Assembly: GCA_937892225.1 (NCBI GenBank)
Contig: CALAUH010000059.1
Coordinates: forward strand, 1-25,400
Direction: 5' to 3'
Length of the DNA: 25,400 bases
Origin: an uncultured Treponema sp.
GTDB taxonomy: Bacteria > Spirochaetota > Spirochaetia > Treponematales > Treponemataceae
Both the position numbers and the translations under genes were made by a program. This document shows, in pieces, positions 16,779-23,466 of the stretch (positions within the stretch are counted from its first letter, which is position 1; each line of letters opens with the position of its first letter). The notes under the pieces are model-generated. The model did not search any database. It worked only from the letters and a program-made list of their open reading frames with translations, and was not told the origin of the DNA.

Positions 16779-16949
16779 ATGGCATTTAAAATTACTGATG
16801 CTTGTATAAACTGCGGCGCTTGTGAAGGCGATTGTCCAGTTGGAGCTATTGTTGAACAGAATGACAAAAGAGTCATTGAAGCTGATAAATGTATCAGTTG
16901 TGGTTCTTGTGCTGCTTCTTGTCCATCAGAAGCTATTACAGAAGAATAG
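16779..16949 (+). CDS. 2[4Fe-4S] ferredoxin
   Basis: A 56-residue clostridial-type ferredoxin. It has two cysteine clusters: C9-x2-C12-x2-C15-x3-C19-P and C38-x2-C41-x2-C44-x3-C48-P, which bind two low-potential [4Fe-4S] centres. It is a soluble electron carrier for anaerobic enzymes such as pyruvate:ferredoxin oxidoreductase or hydrogenase, none of which is nearby. The ribosome binding site AGGAG (16768-16772) is 6 nt from the ATG. A strong terminator follows 21 nt after the stop, so it is probably transcribed alone. The number of cysteines and the spacing leave little doubt. Confidence 0.97.
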   Translation: MAFKITDACINCGACEGDCPVGAIVEQNDKRVIEADKCISCGSCAASCPSEAITEE

Positions 16950-16970
16950 TAAAATTTAAATTCTTTTATA

Positions 16971-17007
16971 AAGGTTTCTGATTTAATTATTGTCAGAAAC
17001 CTTTTTT
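16971..17007 (+). terminator. Intrinsic terminator after ferredoxin
   Basis: AAGGTTTCTGA (16971-16981) pairs perfectly with TCAGAAACCTT (16993-17003) around an 11-nt loop and is followed by a run of T (17002-17007). The 11-bp stem plus U tract is typical of a rho-independent terminator. Confidence 0.85.
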
Positions 17008-17017
17008 AATTCTAATT

Positions 17018-17416
17018 ATGAGTTCTAAACCAAATTCAAACATAAAAAACAGTTTACTTAATATTTTAAAATTCTCTTTATTAATTATTGCATGTGTTTT
17101 AAGTTCAATTATTTTTGTATGGCCTTTATGGAAATTTTCTACATCATTTCCAAAAGTATTTACAATCATAATTTTAATTCTTTTATGCGCCTTCTTTATT
17201 TTTATTGCAGTAAAAAAAATCAGAAAGAGCTCTGTAAAAGAAGTTATAAGATTTTTTGTTAATCTTTTATTAATTTTCTGTACAGTTTTCTTCCCTGTAA
17301 AATTTGTTTTTATAGAAAAAAAACTATTGGCATTATTTGTTTTTATAATAGGCATTGTTGCCATCATCTTTTTTAATGTACTTTTAAATGCAAAGAAGGT
17401 AAAAAATGAAAAATAG
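17018..17416 (+). CDS. Small multi-span membrane protein
   Basis: A 132-residue hydrophobic protein with about four predicted membrane helices: ~14-40, ~47-66, ~78-100 and ~103-124, separated by short basic loops (KKIRKSS, EKK). I recognise no family. The ATG lies 10 nt after the ferredoxin terminator's T run and has no ribosome binding site; TTTAAT 7 nt upstream of the ATG could be a -10 box but lacks a good -35. Its 3' end overlaps the LysM-M23 peptidase gene by 11 nt, and that gene's ribosome binding site lies inside it, so translation is likely coupled. The plus frame is supported by this overlap and by the lysine-rich inside loops. Confidence 0.65.
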   Translation: MSSKPNSNIKNSLLNILKFSLLIIACVLSSIIFVWPLWKFSTSFPKVFTIIILILLCAFFIFIAVKKIRKSSVKEVIRFFVNLLLIFCTVFFPVKFVFIEKKLLALFVFIIGIVAIIFFNVLLNAKKVKNEK

Positions 17417-18359
17417 GGTTCTTTTATTAATCCTTTTTTTTATTATTACAATTTCTTTTTATCCACAGGAAACACAAACTTCTCAAAACGATTTTAGAAC
17501 TGTAAAAGTAAATTCAAATCACATGCCTGCCCTTTCTGAATTAAAATCTCAGAACACGCTGTTTAAAGAATTTTCGTACATTGTAGATGATAATTATCAG
17601 TTACTGGCCAAAGAAAAAGCTCCTGATTTAATTTTTTTCAAATATACAGTCCAGGATGATTCAACATTACTCGAAATTGCATCCAGATGTAACATAACCT
17701 ACGACACAATTGCATCTTTAAATTCAATCGAAAATATTTCCATCTCTCTTAAAGGAAAAACTCTTGTTTTACCGACTGCACCAGGTTTATTCATTACAAA
17801 AAACAAAGGCAACAATTCTTTAGAAATTATTCTTCGTGAAGATTATTTTGACAAACTTCTTCCTGACAAATGCATATGTTATAACATTAATAATATTGAT
17901 TATATTTTTTTACCAAATGCAAGATTCACACCAACAGAAAGATGTTATTTTTTAGACGCCGGCTTCCGTTTACCATTAGATAAAAATTCTTTCTGGATTT
18001 CTTCTGATTTTGGAAAAAGAAAACAGCCTTTTACCGGACAGATTAAAAATCATAATGGAATAGATTTTGCAGCAAATGAAGGTACAAAAGTTTATGCAGT
18101 TAAAAACGGAAAAGTTATTACCTGTGTTAAAAATGATCCGACTTTCGGTAACTATATAATCATTTCGCATGATAATGGTAAAGTCACAAGCGTTTATGCG
18201 CATCTTTCCAAAATTAATGTAAAATTATATGATGAAGTAAAAAAAGGAGAAGTTATAGGCTACGTTGGTCAAACAGGAATGGCAACAGGACCTCACTTAC
18301 ATTTTGAAATTCGACAGGGCGGAGTACCACAAGATCCAAACATTAAATTAAAATTGTAG
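17406..18359 (+). CDS. Exported LysM-M23 peptidase
   Basis: A 317-residue protein with an N-terminal signal peptide (core LLLILFFIITISF), a LysM-like peptidoglycan-binding module (~78-123: FKYTVQDDSTLLEIASRCNI then KTLVLP) and a C-terminal M23 LytM-type domain. The zinc and catalytic set is complete: H216 and D220 (HNGID), H266 (YAHLS), H297 and H299 (GPHLHFE). It is therefore predicted to be an active glycyl or D-Ala endopeptidase rather than a catalytically dead EnvC-like activator. GAAGG precedes the ATG. The gene shares an operon with the small membrane protein and the PEGA-like exported protein; a role in cell-wall remodelling is inferred. Confidence 0.92.
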   Translation: MKNRVLLLILFFIITISFYPQETQTSQNDFRTVKVNSNHMPALSELKSQNTLFKEFSYIVDDNYQLLAKEKAPDLIFFKYTVQDDSTLLEIASRCNITYDTIASLNSIENISISLKGKTLVLPTAPGLFITKNKGNNSLEIILREDYFDKLLPDKCICYNINNIDYIFLPNARFTPTERCYFLDAGFRLPLDKNSFWISSDFGKRKQPFTGQIKNHNGIDFAANEGTKVYAVKNGKVITCVKNDPTFGNYIIISHDNGKVTSVYAHLSKINVKLYDEVKKGEVIGYVGQTGMATGPHLHFEIRQGGVPQDPNIKLKL

Positions 18360-18370
18360 TCTAAAAAAGT

Positions 18371-19360
18371 ATGTCAAAACTTAAGATTTTTTTTCTATCA
18401 CAATTTTTATTTTTTGGAATTTTTTCTCTGTCAGCAGAAAATTTCAGAATATCGAAAATTAAATTTATTAATGTTACACAAAGTCCTGATTTTGAATCCT
18501 CTGTAAAATTAAACATTAACGACGGACTTGTTATTTTTGTACCTAAAGAACATCCGTATATTGACGGATTAGAAGTAAAGATTTCTATTCCAGAAGAAAT
18601 TGCAGTTACAAGAAATACCTGCGAATGCCTTATTTATGACAAATTAAAACCAGAACCAAGCAGTGACCAAATTGATTACGCCGGGGAAAAAATTTTTAAC
18701 GGAATTATTCCTGGTAAATTTTCATGGATTATTCAAATACCTTTTAATACAGAATCAAAGAAAATAAAAACAAATCAATTTACAACTAAACTCGATAAAA
18801 TACCTGATTTATCTAATAACTACATTTTCTTACGTTTAAATCAACTTATTTCTGAATTAAACGAAACTTTTGCAAATGCAGATTTTACTTTTACAGTACG
18901 CCCTATTTACTCAAACTACGGAAATCTTTTAATCAATCTTACTGCAAACGGTAAAGATGTTAATAAATCCTCTGTTCTTATAGATGATGTTTCTTATGAA
19001 CTTTCTCAATATCCAAATGGAATTAAATTAACCTCTGGTTTACACAACATTACAGTAATTTCTGATGAATACAGAACTGAAGTTCGAACAATCCGTGTTG
19101 AACAGGCAAGGCTTACAAATATTACAATTCTTTTAAAAAGCATTAATCCAAGTATGATTATAAATGCTCCTGAAAATGTAAACGTATATTTAGATAATGC
19201 AATTTGTAATTCAAAAGGAAAAGAATTTCCAGTTACCGAAGGTGATCATATTATTAAATATAAAATCGGAAACTATGAATTAATACGTACAGTAAATGTT
19301 CAAAAAGGTCATACTTATAAAATTGATTTAGTTTTTGACATGAATATTACAGAAGAATAA
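18371..19360 (+). CDS. Exported protein with PEGA-like C-terminal repeats
   Basis: A 329-residue protein with a signal peptide (core FFLSQFLFFGIFSLSA, likely cut after SLSA). The N-terminal ~170 residues are beta-rich and unrecognised. The C-terminal part contains two PEGA-like beta modules (about 190-255: VLIDDVSYELSQYPNGIKLTSGLHNITVI; and 260-325: VNVYLDNAICNSKGKEFPVTEGDHIIKY), with the pattern short strand, Gly-His or Gly-Asp-His turn, strand. PEGA modules are common in surface-associated proteins. It follows the M23 gene by 11 nt. No lipobox or anchor is seen. Confidence 0.7.
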   Translation: MSKLKIFFLSQFLFFGIFSLSAENFRISKIKFINVTQSPDFESSVKLNINDGLVIFVPKEHPYIDGLEVKISIPEEIAVTRNTCECLIYDKLKPEPSSDQIDYAGEKIFNGIIPGKFSWIIQIPFNTESKKIKTNQFTTKLDKIPDLSNNYIFLRLNQLISELNETFANADFTFTVRPIYSNYGNLLINLTANGKDVNKSSVLIDDVSYELSQYPNGIKLTSGLHNITVISDEYRTEVRTIRVEQARLTNITILLKSINPSMIINAPENVNVYLDNAICNSKGKEFPVTEGDHIIKYKIGNYELIRTVNVQKGHTYKIDLVFDMNITEE

Positions 19361-19424
19361 TTTTCTAACTTCTACTTTTTTTTAAAATTAACATTAAAGA
19401 TTTTTGCTGTTTAAGACGATATTT

Positions 19425-19509
19425 AAAGTATCGGGGGCATTTTCCCCTCCCACCCATGCTCCCGATTGCCTGATGGGCATGGCACGGTCTTAACCGTGCC
19501 TTTTTTTTT
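19425..19509 (+). ncRNA. GC-rich structured RNA candidate with C-rich loop and terminator
   Basis: A GC-rich island in AT-rich surroundings. ATCGGGGGCA (19430-19439) pairs with TGCTCCCGAT (19457-19466) as 10 bp with one G-U. The 17-nt loop (19440-19456) is C-rich and includes CCTCCC (19446-19451). A 3'-terminal stem GGCACGGT/ACCGTGCC (19481-19488/19493-19500) with a 4-nt loop leads into nine T residues. An alternative pairing CCATG (19454-19458) with CATGG (19478-19482) would disturb both the first stem and the terminator. It carries no gene-like frame and matches no riboswitch or 4.5S RNA pattern I know. The 5' end is approximate: TTAACA (19388-19393) with a poor -10 is the only promoter candidate. 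It could be a small RNA or the 3' UTR of the PEGA gene. Confidence 0.6.
19481..19509 (+). terminator. Strong intrinsic terminator upstream of the PBP gene
   Basis: GGCACGGT and ACCGTGCC form a perfect 8-bp GC-rich stem with a CTTA loop, followed by TTTTTTTTT (19501-19509). It ends transcription from the M23-PEGA operon or from the RNA candidate above and insulates the PBP promoter just downstream. Confidence 0.9.
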
Positions 19510-19523
19510 CTTCCATATATGTG

Positions 19524-19552
19524 TTGAGTTACTCAATGATTTACTATATAAT
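19524..19552 (+). promoter_or_regulatory. Promoter of the class A PBP gene with an overlapping palindrome
   Basis: TTGAGT (19524-19529), a 17-nt spacer and a perfect TATAAT (19547-19552). The -35 box is part of the perfect inverted repeat TTGAGT-T-ACTCAA (19524-19536), a possible operator. The ATG at 19562 is only 9 nt after the -10 box, so the leader is about 0-3 nt long. Confidence 0.7.
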
Positions 19553-19561
19553 AGTAGTACT

Positions 19562-22135
19562 ATGAAAAAATATAAAATTTCAGGTATTGTTTTTATCAGT
19601 TTACTTTTTGTCTTTGCAGGAACTATCGGCGGATGTTTAGGTGCACTTTTAGCCAACACCCGTAATGTAATAAATACAGAATATTTTACAAATTTCAATA
19701 CAGCCTTGCCTACAAAAATCGTTGATATCAATGGTGAATTAATTACTGAATTTGCTTCAGATGAAAAACGCGAAATTATATCTTATCAGGATTTGCCACA
19801 AATTCTTCTTGATGCTTTAATTACTCGCGAAGACCGAGTTTTCTTTTCTCATCCCGGTTTTAATACTAAAGCAATTTTCCGTGCTTTAATCGGTAAAGTA
19901 GTAAATGCATCTTTAGGTGGTGGTTCAACATTAACACAACAGATTGCAGGTACTCTTTTCTGTGATAGAACTGAAATGTCTATTAAACGTAAAATTCATG
20001 AATTATGGTGGGCTATTCAAATGGAACGCCGTTATTCAAAAACAGAAATTCTTGAATTATACTTAAACAAGATTTATTTTGGTGGCGGTACATATGGTGT
20101 TAATGCTGCATCAAAATATTATTTCAAACATGATTCTTCAGAAATTACACCGGCAGAAGCAGCTATTTTAGTAATTCAGCTTTCTAACCCTGCATATTAT
20201 AATCCATTTGATCATCCAGACAGAGCTATGGACAGACAGATGGACGTACTTAATTCCATGGTAGATGCACAGTATATTACCAGAATGGAAGCAGATTTAT
20301 CTTATGATGAATACTGGTCTAACTTTGACTTTACAAGAACTTCTGCATCTGCATATCTTATTCAGGAAAATAAAGCTCCATGGTTCAGTGAATATGTACG
20401 TCGTGAACTTGGTAATCTTACATACGGTTCAGATGATATTTATTCAAGCGGTTTTACAGTTAATACAACTCTTAATCTTCAGCATCAGTATGTTGCAGAA
20501 GAAGTAATGGCAAAATATATTGAAGAAGGTAATAAACGCTATAAATTAGAACGCAACCAAAAAACTTCAGTTGCATATAGAACATACATTCCTTTTGCAG
20601 AATTACTTGCTGTAATGTTTAATATTCCAAAATTAAAAGTTGGACAACAGCGCTGGGAAATTCTTGCAAAAAGTAATTATGTTAATAATGTAAACCCTGT
20701 CTTAGATATGTTTGCATTAATTACAGGACAGGAATTTATTAAGACCGTAACAAATTCCGGAACACAACTTGCACGTGAAACTGATAAAGAAAATACAATT
20801 GAAGGAACAATGATTTCAATTGAAAATAATACTGGTTTTATAAATGCATTAGTTGGTGGAAGTAAATACGATAGTGAAAACCAGTTTATTCGTGCAGTTC
20901 AAGCCAGATTACAGCCTGGTTCAACATTCAAACCACTCTACTACTCTGCTGCAATTGATTCAAGAAAAATTACGCCGACAACACAAATTTCAGATACTCC
21001 AATTGTTTTCCATACAGCTGATGGTAAACCTTACATTCCACAAAACTTCCGTGGTGAATGGGAAGGAAACGTTTCTGTTTATTACGCTTTAATTCATTCT
21101 ATGAACGTTCCATCACTTAAGATTCTTGATAAAATTGGATTTGATGATGCAATCAATAGAGCAGTTGATTTACTTGGCATTCCAGATAACGAAATTGATT
21201 CACGCGGTTTTGTTCCAGGTTATCCAATTGGTTTAGGTGTTTGTTCTGTGCGTCCAATCGAACTTGCAAGAGCCTTCTCTATTTTTGCAAGCGGTGGTAA
21301 AGAAATTACTCCAATTGCTATCAGAAACTATGAAGATAAAAATGGTAACATTGTAAGAGATATTGAATACGAAACTTTATCTGCAAGAGATGCGAAAAAA
21401 GAAGGTGCTCAGGTTATTTCACCACAGACTGCTTTTGTAATGACAAAAATGCTTGAACAGACTGTAAATGACGGTGGTACCCTTGCAGCTCAAAGTGAAA
21501 AATTTATTTATACAGAATCTAACGGTAAAAAGAAGAGAATACCAGCAGGTGGTAAAACAGGTACAACACAGAACTGGGCTGATGCATGGACATGTGGATT
21601 TACCCCTTACTACACAGCTGCATTCTGGTTTGGATTCGATTCACCAGGTAACTCTTTAGGATTAAATATTACAGGTTCTACTTTAGCAGGTTTTGCATGG
21701 GGTGACTTCTTTAGAGAAATCCATAGAGATTTACCATATAAAGATTTCCCTAAACCAGCAGACGGAGTTGTACAATTAACAGTATGCCGTACTTCCGGTG
21801 AATTACTTTCAGAAGATTGTACAGACGGTAAAACAACACAATGGTATTTAGCAGGAACACAGCCAACTAAACTTTGTTCAATTCATACAAATAAAACAGG
21901 AGAAATATTGGGCGAAGAAAGAATTAGACGGGCTGATATACAATCTGGTCAGACTTGGGAAGATAAAGTTGAATTTACAGGATTATCTTTAGATTTAAGT
22001 ATTCTTGATGATGATTATAATCCAAATATTAATACTAATAGTAATCAATATTCTAATAATGAAGAATATCACGACGATAATTTAATAGAAGAAGAGGAAG
22101 ATATAGAAGAAAACTACAATTTCTTAATGGAATAA
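19562..22135 (+). CDS. Class A penicillin-binding protein (bifunctional peptidoglycan synthase)
   Basis: An 857-residue PBP1a/1c-type enzyme that polymerises glycan strands and cross-links peptides. After a short cytoplasmic start comes a membrane anchor (~8-31). The GT51 domain shows E90 in ITREDRVFFSH, the catalytic Glu, and GGGSTLTQQIAGTLF (119-133). The transpeptidase carries all three motifs: S454-T-F-K457, S513-M-N515 and K665-T-G667. A long insert lies between the two domains, and the last ~45 residues are Asn/Asp/Glu-rich and low complexity. The start is the ATG at 19562; the open frame upstream runs through the terminator and promoter and is not real. No ribosome binding site is visible. 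The stop is 38 nt before the ParB-like gene, a probable operon. Confidence 0.95.
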   Translation: MKKYKISGIVFISLLFVFAGTIGGCLGALLANTRNVINTEYFTNFNTALPTKIVDINGELITEFASDEKREIISYQDLPQILLDALITREDRVFFSHPGFNTKAIFRALIGKVVNASLGGGSTLTQQIAGTLFCDRTEMSIKRKIHELWWAIQMERRYSKTEILELYLNKIYFGGGTYGVNAASKYYFKHDSSEITPAEAAILVIQLSNPAYYNPFDHPDRAMDRQMDVLNSMVDAQYITRMEADLSYDEYWSNFDFTRTSASAYLIQENKAPWFSEYVRRELGNLTYGSDDIYSSGFTVNTTLNLQHQYVAEEVMAKYIEEGNKRYKLERNQKTSVAYRTYIPFAELLAVMFNIPKLKVGQQRWEILAKSNYVNNVNPVLDMFALITGQEFIKTVTNSGTQLARETDKENTIEGTMISIENNTGFINALVGGSKYDSENQFIRAVQARLQPGSTFKPLYYSAAIDSRKITPTTQISDTPIVFHTADGKPYIPQNFRGEWEGNVSVYYALIHSMNVPSLKILDKIGFDDAINRAVDLLGIPDNEIDSRGFVPGYPIGLGVCSVRPIELARAFSIFASGGKEITPIAIRNYEDKNGNIVRDIEYETLSARDAKKEGAQVISPQTAFVMTKMLEQTVNDGGTLAAQSEKFIYTESNGKKKRIPAGGKTGTTQNWADAWTCGFTPYYTAAFWFGFDSPGNSLGLNITGSTLAGFAWGDFFREIHRDLPYKDFPKPADGVVQLTVCRTSGELLSEDCTDGKTTQWYLAGTQPTKLCSIHTNKTGEILGEERIRRADIQSGQTWEDKVEFTGLSLDLSILDDDYNPNINTNSNQYSNNEEYHDDNLIEEEEDIEENYNFLME

Positions 22136-22173
22136 GTTAATTTTATACCATACAATTATAATAAGGAGGCATT

Positions 22174-22575
22174 ATGTTAGTACCTATAAAAGACATTAAA
22201 GTAAAAAAACGTGTCCGCAAAGATTTAGGTAATCTTGATGATTTAAAAGAAAGTCTTAAAACATATGGCCTTCTTAATCCTATTACAATTAATCGTAAAT
22301 ACCAGTTAATTGCCGGAGAAAGAAGACTTGAATCTGCAAAAGCATTAGGCTGGACAACAATTAATGCAAACATTATCGATAATTTATCTGAAATAGATGA
22401 ATTAGAAATGGAAATAGAAGAAAATAATCAGCGAAAAGAGTTTACTGAACAGGAATTAATAGAAGGATACAGAAGATTAGAAAGACTTCGTCATCCTGGA
22501 TTTTTCTATAGAATATTTTTATTTTTTAAACATCTTTTTGAAAAAATTATTTCTCTGTTTTCCAAAAAAGCTTAG
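22174..22575 (+). CDS. Stand-alone ParB N-terminal (CTPase) domain with amphipathic tail
   Basis: A 133-residue protein. Residues 1-95 form a ParB/Srx N-domain: RVRKDL then LKESLKTYGLLNPITI, the nucleotide box GERR (48-51, GERRLESAKALGW) and ENNQRKEF (83-90), which match the C-motifs that bind CTP in ParB. After EGYRRLERL the protein lacks the KorB-like helix-turn-helix and dimer domain of chromosomal ParB. It ends instead in an aromatic, basic amphipathic stretch (FFYRIFLFFKHLFEKIISLF, 110-129). I infer a membrane-associated CTP-binding switch without parS binding. A strong AAGGAGG (22163-22169) precedes the ATG. It is 38 nt downstream of the PBP, and its last 29 nt overlap rlmJ convergently. 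Confidence 0.85.
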   Translation: MLVPIKDIKVKKRVRKDLGNLDDLKESLKTYGLLNPITINRKYQLIAGERRLESAKALGWTTINANIIDNLSEIDELEMEIEENNQRKEFTEQELIEGYRRLERLRHPGFFYRIFLFFKHLFEKIISLFSKKA

Positions 22576-23431
22576 TCAAATAATCAATTAATTCTTCTGA
22601 TTTTTCTTTTAACATCCATGGAGAATTAATTACCAGCATTCCGCTTCCATATAAACGAGGCGGATTTTTATTTAACTGATTTTCCTGTAATGACATTTCT
22701 TTATGAGATTCTTTTGTATTTACACAAAGTTGTAAATCAACAATATCTGTATTTGGAGAATTTTTTAATACATTTTCTTTGATTGAATTAATCATATTAT
22801 CAATATCATTCTGACGGTGTGCCAAAAGAGGATACCATAACAAAATTATTGCATTACTCCACTTTTTGTTTACAGATATAATGGTTTTTGCAGCGTCAAT
22901 ATAATCCTGAGTTTCTTCATAACTTGGGTCTATTAAAACTGCACCACGTTTTATTTTAGGAGGAGTTAATGCATTCAACATTTCCCATCCATTTCTAAAA
23001 TGAATCTGAACATTTTTATCAGGATAATTATTTTTTATATTTTGTCTAAGATTTTCAATTTCTCCAGGATGAAGTTCACTGATAATCAATTGATCTGTCT
23101 TTCTTAAAAAATGACTTTCTATTAACGGAGAGCCAGGATAAAGTTTATTGTTGTAAAATTTTTTAACAAGATTTATATAAGATATAAAAGATTCATTCGA
23201 TTGCAAAGATAAATTATCTTGATTTAATAATTTGATTATACCGATTTCACTTTCATGAGTTTTTAAACTTTTATTATCAAGTAAATCGTATAAACCACTG
23301 CCGGAATGTGTGTCAAAAAAAACATATGGTTTTTCTTTTTTATTCAGATATTCTAAAACATAAGTTAAAACATAATGTTTTAAAATATCTGCGTGATTTC
23401 CGGCGTGGTATGCGTGTAAATAAGATAACAT
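22547..23431 (-). CDS. rlmJ: 23S rRNA (adenine(2030)-N6)-methyltransferase RlmJ
   Basis: A 294-residue Rossmann-fold methyltransferase that methylates a 23S rRNA adenine using S-adenosylmethionine. The N-terminal MLSYLHAYHAGNHADILKH is a near-exact family signature. DTHSGSGLYDL (40-50) is the SAM-binding region, and the catalytic motif reads D168-P-S-Y-E, a tolerated variant of DPPYE. NPPRLYGSGMLVINSPW closes the family pattern. The ATG lies 20 nt after the clpB stop, has no ribosome binding site, and is preceded by a good promoter with 6 nt between the -10 box and the start codon. The 3' end overlaps the ParB-like gene. Confidence 0.95.
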   Translation of the reverse strand: MLSYLHAYHAGNHADILKHYVLTYVLEYLNKKEKPYVFFDTHSGSGLYDLLDNKSLKTHESEIGIIKLLNQDNLSLQSNESFISYINLVKKFYNNKLYPGSPLIESHFLRKTDQLIISELHPGEIENLRQNIKNNYPDKNVQIHFRNGWEMLNALTPPKIKRGAVLIDPSYEETQDYIDAAKTIISVNKKWSNAIILLWYPLLAHRQNDIDNMINSIKENVLKNSPNTDIVDLQLCVNTKESHKEMSLQENQLNKNPPRLYGSGMLVINSPWMLKEKSEELIDYLTKLFWKTEK

Positions 23432-23437
23432 ACAGAT

Positions 23438-23466
23438 AATATAATGTAGTATTAATTTATTTTCAA
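23438..23466 (-). promoter_or_regulatory. Promoter of rlmJ, likely leaderless start
   Basis: On the minus strand TTGAAA (23461-23466), exactly 17 nt, then TATATT (23438-23443), with 6 nt to the rlmJ ATG. The -35 box lies in the last codons of clpB. Each hexamer differs from consensus at one position. Confidence 0.6.

Noticed and set aside
16993..17367. Minus-strand open frame opposite the small membrane protein
   Set aside because: It runs antisense to most of the plus-strand frame, has no ribosome binding site, would be convergent with the ferredoxin terminator, and its lysine/isoleucine-rich composition is what the reverse of a hydrophobic AT-rich gene gives. The plus frame overlaps the M23 gene in an operon-like way.
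19425..19509. Signal recognition particle RNA, tmRNA or a known riboswitch
   Set aside because: The SRP tip motif (GGAAGGAAGCAG-like) and tRNA-like ends are absent, and I see no match to riboswitch cores such as TPP, SAM, glycine or preQ1. I therefore keep it as an unnamed RNA.
19466..19561. N-terminal extension of the PBP frame
   Set aside because: The extra 32 codons cross a strong terminator, a T9 run and the promoter. The ATG at 19562 gives the expected short cytoplasmic tail plus anchor.
19423..19731. Minus-strand frame across the GC-rich element and the PBP start
   Set aside because: It crosses a terminator and a promoter of the plus strand, has no ribosome binding site and its protein shows no recognisable pattern.
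21975..22132. Asn/Asp/Glu-rich end of the PBP as a sign of frameshift
   Set aside because: The frame continues without a break to its stop, the ParB-like gene follows with a proper ribosome binding site, and acidic low-complexity tails occur in class A PBPs.
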